NCBI GenBank assembly: GCA_025200525.1
Contig: CM045761.1
Span: 45,888,190-45,952,189 of the forward strand
Direction: 5' to 3'
From: Camellia lanceoleosa
Lineage: Eukaryota; Streptophyta; Magnoliopsida; Ericales; Theaceae
Length of the DNA: 64,000 bases
Below the pieces are notes generated by a model, which was given only the letters and a program-made list of their open reading frames with translations, did no database searches and had not been told where the DNA came from. The first letter of the stretch is position 1, and each line of letters starts with the position of its first letter. Position numbers and translations under genes: made by a program. Positions 23,590-35,209 of the stretch are shown in pieces.

Positions 23590-25160
23590 ATGAAAATATA
23601 TAATTTGAATCATATATTCATTTCACATTATTATTAGTTGTACGATTAAAAAAGTTATTAATTTTGTCAATTAGAATGTCTATCCAAATTTAAGTTGAGT
23701 AACAAAGATAGCAACCTAAATAGTAAAATGTGAATCTTATGTATTAATAATCTTAATCATATGTTATAATTTGTTTAAACAAACAAATTCAAAGAGTAAT
23801 GCTATGACAATCTCTTCTTATCTACAAAAATATTGAGTGTATCGGTGACACTACACAAGATTAATAAAAAGTTGCAAAGGGATTAAATGGACAAGCATTG
23901 TCTCTCATTAACTTAATATTGTTGTGATTTTTACGGCAAATCAAGATTATTCATTGAATGATGATACTATACTATGTGATATGTTAATCCAATATTTATT
24001 CATTTTATCATATCCATAAGATCATGAAGACAAAACCAATCATTTAATTAACTACATAAAATAATTTTATTATACATATTACACAATGAAATCCATCATA
24101 AAATATACGATTTCATTTATCATACAATAAGCCTACAGACATAGAATCAATAATAGAACAATCACGTAAAATATAGATAGAGCAATCTGATTGAAACAAT
24201 ATAATTTATGATGGCCCTACCATGTTAGAAAAGTTTTATGTGATTAATTATATGATTGGTTTTGTGCGTGTAATCTTGTTGCTCGTCATATGATGGGGCG
24301 CATATACGGTAATTAGATATTAATAACATGTTGGATTTGTTAAAGGGAATGGCTCCCCTAGCGTTGGATTCCCAAATCAAATCTCTTTAGAAAGATCTTT
24401 TGTCCCATGCTAGTTTGTTGTAGTATTTTTTGGAAACTTTTGTTATTGGGTTAGCTATACCTTGACATGTTTGCAGTGATTCACGTGTCATCATCAAATT
24501 ATACAAGTCTCATATAAGAATCTTTTTTGATCCCTCCTTTTTTTTTTTTTTTTTAAATTTTTTATTCTTTATTTGCATGTGGGTGACTTACAAATTTCAC
24601 TAGGTAAACTTTGTTTAATAAATCTTGTAATAATTAGCCATATTTTTATATAAAAAAATATCACTAATTGTTAATTTTTGGCGATATTTAAAAAATTCAT
24701 CACAAAAAATATTATTAATTGTCAATTTTTAATGACATATATAAAAAATCGTTACAAAAAGTCTTTTTTAGTAATGATTGTGATAGGATCAATTTTTAGT
24801 AATGAATTGGTAGGACTTAATTAAAATTAAGTTTAACTATTAAGATCTGTTAATAATTTATCCTAAATTTTAATATGTCTCACAACCACAAATAATTTAG
24901 GAGGGTCATTTTGTTTTTTGGAGCTGAAATGTTTAAAATAATTTCATCCGTTCATGTATATTCTAAGTTTGATTCTATGATTAATCTTTGTTCATAATAA
25001 AATTGTACAAACAAGTATAGAGTTGTATAATATTATCTTTGGAAAATTATACAAATAATTTAATTTAAATTTAGTATAATTTGGATTATAACTAAAATAT
25101 AATCTACATATTTTATTTTTCGATTAATTTTTTGAATGCATAGCATTATTGTATTTTTTT
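23590..25160 (-). repeat. P450 upstream region, paralogous to 6170-8720 (copy 2)
   Basis: Aligns with copy 1 from the promoter outwards. It provides empty sites for the two elements inserted in copy 1 (near 24317 and 25070). The central part (about 24345-24915) does not align with copy 1 and is unrecognised. Confidence 0.8.
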
Positions 25161-25878
25161 TATGAAGTATTAATGTACTGTATCTTTATTTAGGTAGCTC
25201 ATTTTGCTAAGTCTATTTTTTGTTTTTTGTTTTGTTTTTATTTTGGGGCGGGGGTGGTCTGTTTTTTATTTTTGGGTAAATTATAAATACACCAATTAAA
25301 GTTTATTTAAAATACGATTTGTCCCATGTGATTTTGAAAATTACGTCCCCCCCTTGAAGTTTCTAATTTCATAACAAATGGCTTTTTTATTTATTTATTA
25401 ATACATCATCAAGTCAATTAACAGTTTTTAATAATGTTATAAATTTATTTTAATTAATAATTTAGGTAATTTTATTATTGTATAAGAGAACGGTTATAAA
25501 ATTTTGTTTTTTTAATTAATTCTATTAAATAAAAAAATTTGCCAAGGGGTATTTGCTTCTTCTTGTTTTATAACCTTCCAGTTGCAAGTACTTCTAATTC
25601 TACCATAACTTCATCATCAATCTCCAACCAAGTTTCGGATCATACTGTCCTCAAGCTTTGTTCAAGTTTTTAGAAATGTTAGACATTCTAAAACATAATT
25701 ATTAAAAATTATACACAATATTTATATGAATATGGATCTTATAATAATTTTAACAATTCTTTTGAAATTCCTAATATTTACAGGTCAATTTCCTTCAACA
25801 CTATACTTCAAGTGCATTAAAGCATTAATAATCAAAGCACTTCCATGTAGATGTAGTCAAGACATGAGATGGTAAAAC
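25161..25878. other. Intergenic, no gene seen
   Basis: GGGTAAATTATAAATACACC at about 25274 looks like one end of a Mutator-type MITE related in style to 10896-11828, but no matching second end is present before the LTR at 25879. The remainder is featureless. Confidence 0.35.
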
Positions 25879-26117
25879 TGTCATGACCCGAACCCACTCC
25901 TAAAAGTTTGGGTCATAATCGGCCAGTAATCCTTAGATTACCGAAGATCTCAAACGATCATACATAATATTTATGCTAATGGGACCATAAATGGAAGCAT
26001 ATAATAATGAGAAGTCCATTGAGTTATGCTAATCATGAGCAAAATTATAGAGTTAACCACGTAACACAATAATACATATACATGCCCATCAAAAAATAAG
26101 AGCTATAGGAAAATTGT

Positions 26118-27085
26118 CACTACAAGAAAAAACACTTTTGGCGACCACCTATTTTTTTTGGTCGCAAATAGTCTACTTTCTGTGACTAAAATTTAACTTT
26201 TGGCGACCACAATTTTCTGGTCACGGAAAATCACCTTTTGGCGACAAAAAAAAAAAAAATTGGTCGCGGAAAGTATACTATTGGCGACCAAAGGATTTTC
26301 TGGTCGCGGAAGATCACCTTTTGGCGACCAAAAAAAAAAGTTGGTCGCGGAAAGTATACTATTCGCGACCAAAGGATTTTCTGGTCGCAGAAGATCACCT
26401 TTTGGCGACCAAAAAAAAAAGTTGGTCGCGGAAAGTATGCTATTGGCGACCAAAGGATTTTCTAGTCGCGGAAGATCACTTTTGGCGACCAAAAAACGTT
26501 GATGAAAAAGTATATTGGCGACCAAAAGGGTTTTTGGTCATGAGCTTACTTTTGGCGACCAAAAAGAAAAGTTGGTCGCGAAAAGTTATGGCGGATAAAT
26601 CTAAAAAAAATAATACTCGTAATTACATGTTTTTTTTTTTGTTTAGGCATTAAAGTTTTATAAAATAATATATAACGCAATTTTTATGAGTTATATATTT
26701 TTATTTCTAAATATGAAAAAGAAGGTTGTTGTTGGTAGAGTGGATTGGGTGTGTGGTGACTATTTGGTCAAGAGTTCAAGTCGAGCAGTATAAAAATTAT
26801 ATTTTTCGGGCCAAGGCGTTGACTTTTGGCGACCAACTTACCTTTGGTCGCTAAAAATTTACTTTTGGGTAATATGAATTGGACTTTCCGCGACCAAAAA
26901 AGTTGGTCGCGAATGGTCACTTTTAGTGACCAAAGGCTTTTTTAGTCACAGAAAACTATCTGTGACGAGGCTTTAGCGACCAACTCGCGACCAACATATT
27001 TTGGTAGCGAAAAGGTTTTAGCGACCAAATATGGTACTTTTCGCGACCAAAATGTTGGTCACAGAAAGTGTTTTTTCTGGTAGTG
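26118..27085. mobile_element. Non-autonomous CACTA element (TGT duplication)
   Basis: Starts CACTACAAGAAAAAACAC and ends GTGTTTTTTCTGGTAGTG, with TGT on both sides (26115-26117, 27086-27088). Subterminal arrays repeat TTGGCGACCA and TGGTCGCGGAA every 40-80 bp, which creates spurious repetitive ORFs at 26193-26653 in several frames. There is no transposase. Confidence 0.9.
26733..26783 (+). promoter_or_regulatory. tRNA-like pol III A and B boxes inside the CACTA element
   Basis: TGGTAGAGTGG (26733-26743) is an exact A-box match and AGTTCAAGTCG (about 26773-26783) a partial B-box match, 29 nt apart. No tRNA acceptor stem is found. Confidence 0.4.
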
Positions 27086-27351
27086 TGTACAAATTGTTTA
27101 CAACCCAAGACCATGGAAGCAAAAACAAAATAAGGTCAAGGTATGGTGTGAGTCAAGACAAAACTCTGTCTCGGAGGCATGACTCGATTGGATCACAAAA
27201 AGGCTCCTGAAGCTGACTTTAGGAGTGTGCTCCATGCTGCTAATCACCTACATGTACATATATAAAATTGGGTGAGTGAAACTCAATAAGTAATAATACA
27301 GTAAAGCAGTATAAGTAGATGATCATAAGGTTCTCAAAAAATCCATAATCA

Positions 27352-27575
27352 TATAAATCAAGTGGCCTTAGCCCAAGCATATAACAAGCAACCTTAGGCC
27401 CAAACATATAACAAGCGGCGTTAGGCCTAAACATATAACAAGCGGCCTCAGACCCAAACATATAACAAGCGACCTTGGGCCCAATCATATATCAAGGGCC
27501 TCGGGCCCAAACATATAACAAGCCGCCTCAAGCCCAAATATATAGCAAGTGGCCTCAAGCCCAATCATATAGCAC
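27352..27575. repeat. 27-bp minisatellite in the LTR
   Basis: About eight copies of a unit containing ATATAACAAGC, GGCCT and GGCCCAA, with spacing of 26-27 bp (unit starts at 27379, 27406, 27433, 27460, 27487, 27513, 27540, 27567). Because 27 is a multiple of three, it opens spurious repetitive ORFs on both strands. Confidence 0.9.
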
Positions 27576-28637
27576 ATGTCATATAATATTAATGAAGTTT
27601 CTCATTTCAATCAAATCACATAGCACGTGGCCTCAAGCTGAAATAGGGCTGACCGCATGTGCACCCATTTTGACCGCTCGTGACTGGCTACTCAGCGGTG
27701 GTCTAAGAAGAATGCAATATTTTGTTTTTGTTTGTATTCCGCTTGTGTAGAGCCCGTGAGGCCTGGGCAAAATCAGACAGTCTAAAAATTCATCGAAGAT
27801 TGAGTTTTTAAACCCAATTTCAAGCCAAGATCTCATGTAATCTTCCTTTAAAACATGAAATACTAACTTTATACAAGTGTAATTCCATATTAAATATATC
27901 AATCTTGCATCAACAACAAATTCATGGACTCATTTCTTTTCTATATTCATACATTACATAAACAAGTTCAAAATACATAATCCATGAATAATCTTCTAAC
28001 AAATTTTGTTTTTATAAATCATCTAGGGTTTGTTTCATGGGTCAATCATAAAAGTGAACTTAAATCAAACAAAGATAGAGATTAGGGTTCAATTTCATGC
28101 CTTTAGCTCAAGCCACCATACAACTCAAAACCCTAGCTCAAATTCCTAATTCCTTCTTGATTTGAAGGCAAAGATAAGTTAGAGACAAAGATTGCAAGTA
28201 GTTTAACATACCTTAACTCAATTCCAAGATTTGCTGCTTGATTTTCTTCAAATACCTAGCTTTCTCTTCTTCCTCTCACTCTAACTCACTCTCTAGAGCT
28301 CTCAAGCAACAATGAAAAACAATAGGCTAAACACACATATATGACCTAATTCACAAAACATGATTTAATCATTGCGAATCGTAATTTTTCAAAATTGCAC
28401 CGTAATCTCTATAAATCATGCTAATTATAGATATGAAGTCGATTTTTTTTTTTTTTTATTTATTTATCGCGCCTCTAAGGCCTTCAATTTCAGTTTAAAG
28501 TTTTAATTGCAACAGATATTCCTACTTTCAACAGATATTTTTTCCAAATTCACATATTTCCCATACTTAAACTTGCAATTCATATTTAACACATAATCAC
28601 ATGCATAATTAAGCATAGTATGGGTTGGGTTATCACA

Positions 28638-29232
28638 GTCTTCCCCCATTTAGGAAGTTTGGTCCTCCAAACTTGTTTATCTCAAATTAAAAACAATTTC
28701 AGATATCGTTCTCTTATTTCTTCTTCACGTTCCCAAGTGGCTTCGCTTCCATGATGTTCTCTCCATTCCACCTTTACCATTGGAATAGTCTTGTTCCTTA
28801 GTTGTTTGACTTGTCGATCAAGGACTCGAAGGGGTTTCTCCTCATAAGTCATATCGTCATCTAGCACAATTTGATGATAGTTAATAACATGGAAAGGGTC
28901 TCGAAGGTAGCCTCGCAACATCGATACGTGGAACACATTGTGCACTTGCTCGATGCCCAGTGGTAATGCAATCCAAGAGGCGGTCAACCCCAATCTTTTC
29001 AAAATCTGAAATGGCCATACGTATCGGGGTGATAATTTTTCTTTCTTCCCAAACCTTGCGTACCCTTTCGTTGGAGTGACTTTGACAAAACATGATCCCC
29101 AACTTCAAATTCTAAGTCTTTCCTTTTTTGATCCGCATAGCTCTTTTGTCGATTGTGAGCTGTTTTCAATCCCCGTTGGATGATTTGAATATTTTCTGTG
29201 GTAACTTGCACAATTTCAGACCCAATCAACAA
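28638..29232 (-). pseudogene. Gypsy (Tekay-like chromovirus) integrase C-terminus and chromodomain remnant
   Basis: Three overlapping minus-strand frames encode the end of a gypsy polyprotein: the region with GDHVLSK (about 29110), then FHVSMLRGYL (about 28920), and a chromodomain-like end with VEWREHHGSEATWE (about 28740) running to a stop near 28682. Frameshifts near 29100 and 29000 break it. It shares motifs with the plus-strand remnant at 1-1740. The element is cut off at 29232 where Mutator-type sequence begins. Confidence 0.85.
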
Positions 29233-29440
29233 CCATTATATTCCAAACAACATACAAGTTAATTAATACAAAATAAGTTGTATGATGACTTTGCTCTTCA
29301 AATGGAGCAACAATATCTTCAATTGTCCTTATTTGGAATGAGATTCAAAATTTAGGATCAAATGTATCACAATTGAAAGATCATGGATCAAAGTGACACA
29401 AATTCTAAACCATAGGGATTGTTAGTATAATTCGCCCTTG
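29233..29440 (-). mobile_element. Truncated Mutator-type element, same family as 6900-7890
   Basis: Matches the reverse complement of about 6900-7110: CATTATATTCCAAACAACATA, AATACAAAATAAGTTG, the GAGCAA...ATTGTCCTTATTTG section and the end TTAGTATAATTCGCCC. Only one end is present; the other side is replaced by gypsy sequence. Confidence 0.75.
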
Positions 29441-30461
29441 ATTATAAAATTGTCTTAATCCAAGTGGGTCAATTACTGACATGAACTATATTTCTATCAA
29501 ATATTATATTTTAAAGGTCACACAACTTATATGTTATGAAATTTTGTATTCAATTTCAATTTACATAATATGATAAGTATAACATGTGTATAAACAAAAG
29601 TGAATAAAAAAAAGATTAAATACATGCAGTGACAATTAATGTCATTTTTCTTCTTTCTTCAATCTAAAATGTGTGCTTCATTTGGTATATAATGAAATAA
29701 TTTTTTTTATAATTCTTGTGAAATAAATTAGAAATCAACACTTCTACGAAAATATCAACCAATTAAAAAAAGGTTAAGGAAAGGTCCAAATAAAAAAATG
29801 AGTCAATCAAATAATAAAGGTAAAAAATTAGGTTCACTAACCTACCAACTTGATGCAAGTGTAACCCAATAATATATAAATTAATGGCTCAACTATAGTG
29901 TGAACAAATCCATGACATTTTTTAAACTTAACTGTTCAAATATCAAACAAATAAGTTGAATATATTTATATTCTTTAATTTTTTCCCTCTCAATAGGTGT
30001 ACATTTGTAGGTTGAAAAACACCAACATAAACAATCACAAAATAATAAAAAAATAAACTTGAATACTACTACAAATAATTTTAAAATGTTAAGAGGCTCC
30101 TTCAAAAACAACAATAAAAAGTGCCCCCATTATATATATGCATATGCACACAGCGAGAAAATAAAATTCATAAAACTCTAAAATTTTATAACAGCCTAAT
30201 CAAAAAATATAAATAACATAAAAATAAAGTAGAATATTACTCCAAATAATGTAAAAATGTTCAAAAGGTCCTTTAAAGTCAACAATAAAAAATGCCTCCA
30301 CCACATATATACATAGGCACACATAGTGAAAATAAATTCATCAAACTCTAATCCTACAATTGCCTGATCAATTATGGTGTTATTGATGCTTGAATGTGAC
30401 TTGAACTTGAAACGCAATGAAACTTTACACCCGATATGAGAACACTAAAAAAATTGATGGT
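29441..30461. other. Non-coding, with a 170-bp tandem duplication
   Basis: Positions of about 30030-30195 and 30200-30370 are diverged direct copies sharing AAAAATGTTNAANAGG, CAACAATAAAAA(G/A)TGCC and AAACTCTAA. The remainder is AT-rich with nothing recognisable. Confidence 0.5.
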
Positions 30462-30489
30462 ATATTAGAATATATATAAATTGAGTGTG

Positions 30490-32588
30490 ATGGCTAACAA
30501 AGGGAGTCTTGGTGGTTGGATCCCAGTGGTGAAGCAAAGAGGAAGACAATCAAATCCTAATTCATGGTCTGATGGTCGTAGATCGAGTTTGATTTCGCTC
30601 TTCGTGGACAACTTGCCTGAATCTTTGGCACCAAAGAACCTCTATGATCTGTTTAGCAAATTTGGAGTGGTTAAAGACGTCTTCATCCCACATAAGAGAA
30701 GGAAAGCAACAAATTCCAAATTTGGGTTAAATGCGTTATGATCGCTCCATTGCGACTAGCGAAAGGTAACAAAAAGCTAATGGTTTGTGGGTTGATGATA
30801 AATCTCTATCAGTTCGAATTGCAGCGTTTGATAAACACACAAAGGCAAGGCAACGATGGAAAAATGTAGCAACCACACAACCAATGGTTAGAAACTTATC
30901 TGGTATGGCCAAAAGCTCCATCTGGAATCGTCGCACTGATGGGAGATCGTTTGCAAAAGTTATCAAAGGGGATCAAACTAAACCTGCTTCTACGACAACA
31001 ATCAGAGTAAAGGAGTCAGGAAATGGTTGGCTCTATGAGAGCTTGATCATGAGACTCAAACCAGATCACACCTTTGTGCAGGTGAAAAATGAGCTCATTA
31101 AAAGAGAAGAGCTAAACGTGCTGGTAAGAGAAGGAGGTGGTCGAGATGTTTTTCTTTTATTCCTGTCCAAAGAAGATTTCATGGGTAAAAAGTCTATGGT
31201 TGCGGGATGGTTCCATGACTGGTGCGAGTACATCACAGTGTGGAGCCCTGGTATGTATCTACAACAACAGAGGCAAGTTTGGATCAGTTGTTTGGGGGTT
31301 CCCTCAAACCTCTGGAGCTCCAACACTTTCAGAAAGATAGGAAGCAGATGGGGTGAGGTGGTGTTCTTGGATGGGAATATAGGTGCACCGAATTCTTTTC
31401 GTAGTGGCAAACTCAAAATAGTTACTGTTGTCATGGATCCGATTAATACAAGTCTCAACATGGAGTGTAAAGGAAGAGTATATCCTGTTCGAGTTATTGA
31501 AGAACAGAGTGTTGAGGAGGTTAGTTTCAGTTGTAAAGAAACTCTCTCTCAGGAGCCAGTTGAAGCTGTATGTTCCAAAATCAATGGTGCAATCCATCCC
31601 AGCCAAAAACATAACCCACAGGAGGAAGATGGTGACAAAGCAGATGACATAGCAGGAGCGTCTACTAGAGCCAATAAGGGCACGGCATCTGGGCTGAAGG
31701 CTATGGATGAGCTAGCTGTAGGAGGTAGTTGGAATAACACATATGTTGTTGCTGAGACTATAGACTGTGTTGGGAACTCAAACGAAGCAGGCACGTGTGT
31801 GGCTGAATCAGTACTACCACTGATAAGTCTACACCAGATGAGTAATCATTATGCCCAAAAAGGTGTTGAAGAGCAGCTACTACTGCAAAATTTGTAGGAG
31901 TGGGTCGAGTGTGATCATGATTCTCAGAAAAGGCTCTCAGTAGACCAGGCAGTAGAGGGCCAGATCATTACCTCGGGCTTTATTAAAAGCCTTAGTCAGT
32001 CTCCAAATGAGAGGCCTGGCATCCGTATAGAGATAGCTCTGGGCCAAGATCAAAATGGGCTGCAGCCCAATGAGCCATGGAACTTGAATTTCCTAACCTC
32101 TGGGCCTCTTATTAGTGGATCAAATATTCTTGGTGTGGAGCAGCCGTGTGGAGCTTCAGGTGTGAGTCCTCAAACTAAGGCCATCGATACTTACAGGCAA
32201 CCCATTTTAGGCTCCTCCATCAGCCATATTAACAAAGGTAAAAGGAAAGTTACTAGAAGAAAAGGGTTAAAGTACTCACTACTTGCAAGAAGGTTCTCTG
32301 GTTTTGCAAGCAGGGTAGGTCACAAAGGAGCTGGTTCAAGCTATGGCTCCAAATCAGGAATTAAAGCCAAATCATCATCTGTTCACTCCTCACCTAGTCA
32401 TATTTCAGAATCAATCCACACCTCCTCTTCTAAGGAAACTCTACATGAGGCCATTGCAACTCTTTAGGTTGGCAAAATTCTAGGGATTGATTATAAGGGT
32501 CAGGAATCTGAGGTTGTCAAGAAATTCATGCACATGGAGGAGCACGATAAAGTGAGAATGACTGGAGGACCTGGTATTGTTGAATAAC
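30490..32588 (+). pseudogene. LINE ORF1 protein remnant (RRM domain, nucleic-acid binding)
   Basis: The ATG at 30490 opens an N-terminal RNA-recognition motif with LFVDNLP (about 30600) and the aromatic/basic DLFSKFG segment. A frameshift near 30735 and a stop near 30766 interrupt it. Frame then resumes (30785-31897) with a DUF4283-like region containing VWISCLGVPSNLW (about 31275). Further in-frame stops at 31895 and 32465 separate the Ser-rich tail, which reaches a final stop near 32588. In plant L1 elements this protein binds the element's RNA. Confidence 0.8.
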
Positions 32589-32623
32589 CAGTTTCCTCAT
32601 GGGGGCTATCTGGAGTATGTCTG

Positions 32624-33991
32624 TTGCACATGAAGATTCTAAGCTGGAATGTCAGAGGTCTACGCAGGCCTGAAAAGAGGAGGAAAATCAGGAAGTTATT
32701 GTATGATAGGGCAGTAGATTTGGTTTTGCTCCAAGAAACAAAGCAATCAAGTATCACAACCTTGTTAGTAAAAAGTCTTTGGCCTATAGGTAAGTTGGAA
32801 TTCATGACTGTAGATGTTGCAGGCCTATCTGGTGGATTAATCTGCATTTGGGATCCTGAGGTCTTCCATTTTTCAGATTGCTGCTGTAGCAGAAACTTCA
32901 TTCTTTTGTCAGGTAAGGTTCACAATTCTTTTGACTGTGTTGTGGTTAACATCTATGCCCCAAATGATGTAATAAGGAGGAAGGCTTTATGGGAGAATCT
33001 GTTAACTTTGAAAACAAATTTTTCCAATCCATGGTGCCTTGGTGGAGATTTTAATGAGATTAGGAATGTGGGGGAAAGAGTAGGAGTTTCTCGTAGGGAC
33101 AGAGACATGCGAGAGTTTAATGACTTCATTGAAAACTGTGAGGTGGTCGATGTCCAAATGCTAGGCAGAAAATTCACCTGGTGTAATACTCTTGAAGGGA
33201 AAAAGTGGAGTAGAATAGATAGATTTCTCCTCAGTCCTGAATGGTTAGTGAGATATAAACTTAAACTCTGGGGTCTCCCAAGAACTATTTCTGACCACTG
33301 CCCACTTCTACTCATGGAGGATGGTAGGGATTGGGGGCCCAAACCCTTCAAATTTCTGAACGCTTGGACCCTACATCCATCACTGGCTCCCTTGGTAGAG
33401 AGCAATTGGGGAGAACTACAACTGAATGGATCGGCAGGTTTCATTCTGAAGAGGAAATTGTAGTCCCTAAAGTTGGCTTTAAGAAAATGGAATCAAGAGT
33501 CTTATGGTAATGTTGCTAACAAATTAGAAGCCTCTGAAGCTACTTTGCATGATCTTGATCTAAAAGCTGAAACCAGGCCCCTGGATGAAAGTGAATTGGT
33601 GCTACAAAGAGAGATAAGGAATGAAATGTGGTCTTTGAGCAGGAAGATGGAATGGGAATGGCTCCAGAAATCTAGGTTGGACTGGAATCTAAAAGGGGAT
33701 AGGAGCACAAGGTTTTTTCATGTCATGGCCACTAGTAGACAAACCAGAAACACTATTAATTCCATCACAATTGGGGATGTGGTCATTGAGGATCCAGTTT
33801 CTATCAAGAATGAGGTTTGGCTTCATTTTTCTAGCTTTTTCAAAGATGACTGGAAAGTGAGACCAACCTTGTCAGGTGAGTTCAAAAATGTCAAGCTCAG
33901 CTCTCACTTCCATGGGCTTGAAGTAGATTTTTCTGAAGATGAAGTTTGGGCAGCAGTAAGTGATTGTAATGGGAACAACCTTGTCAGGTGA
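32624..33991 (+). pseudogene. LINE ORF2 remnant: AP-type endonuclease, reverse transcriptase lost
   Basis: Starts about 36 bp after the ORF1 end. Endonuclease signatures appear in order: LSWNVRGL (residue about 5), QETK (37), YAPND (about 106), GGDFNE (about 136), SRIDRFL and SDHCPLLL near the domain end. One in-frame stop lies at 33461-33463. The same frame continues to 33991 through the linker that normally leads to reverse transcriptase, then stops beside the tail. The endonuclease would nick the target DNA for target-primed reverse transcription. Confidence 0.88.
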
Positions 33992-34038
33992 CTTCTTTGT
34001 CTTGCCGTTCAAAAAAAAAAAAAATATTAGAATATATA

Positions 34039-34371
34039 GTTAAAATGCAAAATATTTGAAAAATAAGATAGAAATGAAATTGGAGATAATAAAGTTGAAG
34101 ATAATTATCATATTAAAGATAAAATAAAAAAAAGTAAGATCATTCGAAAAATATGATATAGATGAAGTTGGAGATAATGATAAGATTGGAGATAAAATTA
34201 AAAAATAAAAAGAAAATAAATATAAAAAAAAAAGATATTGGAGATAAATGAAGATCTTGGAGAAGATTAAGCAAAATAAAAAATGAAAAGAAACTGCGAT
34301 GAAGAAGATTTTAAAGGTTAAAAATAAAAATAAAAAAGGAAAAAAATGAAATATTCTATGGAAAAAAAAAA
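34039..34371. other. A-rich flank, no gene seen
   Basis: Degenerate GGAGATAA/TGAAGAT motifs in an A-rich background between the LINE and the Helitron start. Confidence 0.4.
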
Positions 34372-34543
34372 TCTATACTATATATTAAGCAAAAGGAGGT
34401 TTTTAACCCCCAAGGCCTGTGGGAGCTTCAATATCCCAATCTGAATTTTCTATATTTTTTATTTTTTTCCTTTTAAAAAAAAAAAAACTCAGCATTTATT
34501 AAATTCTCCAAAGTCTTGTTGACTTCCTTTTCAATGCTCTACT

Positions 34544-34892
34544 CTATGATTGGAAGAAAGCCTATATGCTAATGTGAACTCTTCTACTATTGAATACTTT
34601 AATTAAAGCTTATGCACACCAAACTTATTAATTGAGTCCCCTATGGCCCAATGAAAAATTCTGCCATGGTGTATTCCACATGCAAAATATATATATGTGT
34701 ATGTCTTGGCCCATTAAATTGTAGTTTCCATTATCTATGACTGGAACAAAGCCTATAGGCTAATGTGAACTCCTCTACTATTGAATGCTTTAATTAAAGC
34801 CTATGCACACCAAAATTATTAATTGAGTCCCCCATGGCCCAATGAAAAATTCTGCCATATTATAAGTGTATTATGATGTCTGCATGTATTCC
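34544..34892 (+). repeat. 191-bp direct duplication in the Helitron, interrupted by the CACTA element
   Basis: Copy 1 (about 34544-34734) and copy 2 (from 34735) share AAAGCCTATA(T/G)GCTAATGTGAACTC and GGCCCAATGAAAAATTCTGCC. Copy 2 breaks at GTATTCC, where the CACTA element enters, and resumes at 53774. Copy 1 shows the intact site (about 34669-34680). Confidence 0.85.
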
Positions 34893-34924
34893 CACTACTA
34901 GAAAAAGGAGCACTTGACACGGAA

Positions 34925-35190
34925 CAATTTGCGACGGTTTAAGTACCGTCGCAAAAGCTTGTTTTTTGTGATAGTTTAAGTGCTGTCACGAAATTCATAG
35001 TTTTTGTGATGGAAAAAGTTAGACCGTGGCAAAAAATAAGGTTATATGTGACGGTAAGTTAAACGTGGCAAATTGTTTCTGGTTTTAAATTTTTTTTTCT
35101 TGTTTTGCGACGCTCTTTTGCTAATCCGTCGCAAAATTTTACTTTCTTCTCTTTCATTTGCGACGGCCTTAATATGGTCGCAAATAATAA
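34925..35190. repeat. Left subterminal repeats of the CACTA element
   Basis: Repeated GCGACGG and CCGTCGC motifs, some as palindromic pairs (GCGACGGTTTAAGTACCGTCGC at about 34931). These are the expected binding sites for the element's TNPA-type protein. Confidence 0.75.
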
Positions 35191-35197
35191 ATCCTAA

Positions 35198-35209
35198 TTT
35201 GGCGCCAAA
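35198..35209. promoter_or_regulatory. Palindromic E2F-type site near the CACTA promoter
   Basis: TTTGGCGCCAAA, a perfect 12-bp palindrome containing the E2F consensus TTTSSCGC on both strands. It lies just after the subterminal repeats and just before a CT-rich leader-like stretch (35210-35345). Confidence 0.5.

Larger units (their letters stand above)
25879..28637 (-). mobile_element. LTR of a second gypsy element (minus strand)
   Basis: Read on the minus strand it starts TGTGATAACCCAACCC right after a purine tract (GGGGGAAGAC) that follows the pol remnant. It ends GGGTCATGACA at 25879. The 2.76-kb length includes the CACTA element at 26118-27085 and a 27-bp minisatellite. The other LTR is absent because the element breaks off at 29232. 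Confidence 0.7.
30477..34023 (+). mobile_element. LINE (L1-type) with internal deletion of reverse transcriptase
   Basis: Flanked by a perfect 15-bp target duplication ATATTAGAATATATA (30462-30476 and 34024-34038). It ends in a poly(A) tract of about 14 nt (34010-34023). The 5' end is retained, with ORF1 followed by the endonuclease part of ORF2. The coding similarity stops at about 33990, and only about 20 bp separate it from the tail, so the reverse transcriptase and C-terminal domain are missing. Confidence 0.9.

Noticed and set aside
26193..26653. Repetitive ORFs up to 110 residues in several frames
   Set aside because: Produced by the subterminal repeats of the CACTA element at 26118-27085.
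27240..27750. ORFs of 82-91 residues on both strands with repeated Cys-Tyr-Met or Gln-Ala motifs
   Set aside because: Arise from the 27-bp minisatellite, whose unit length preserves frame.
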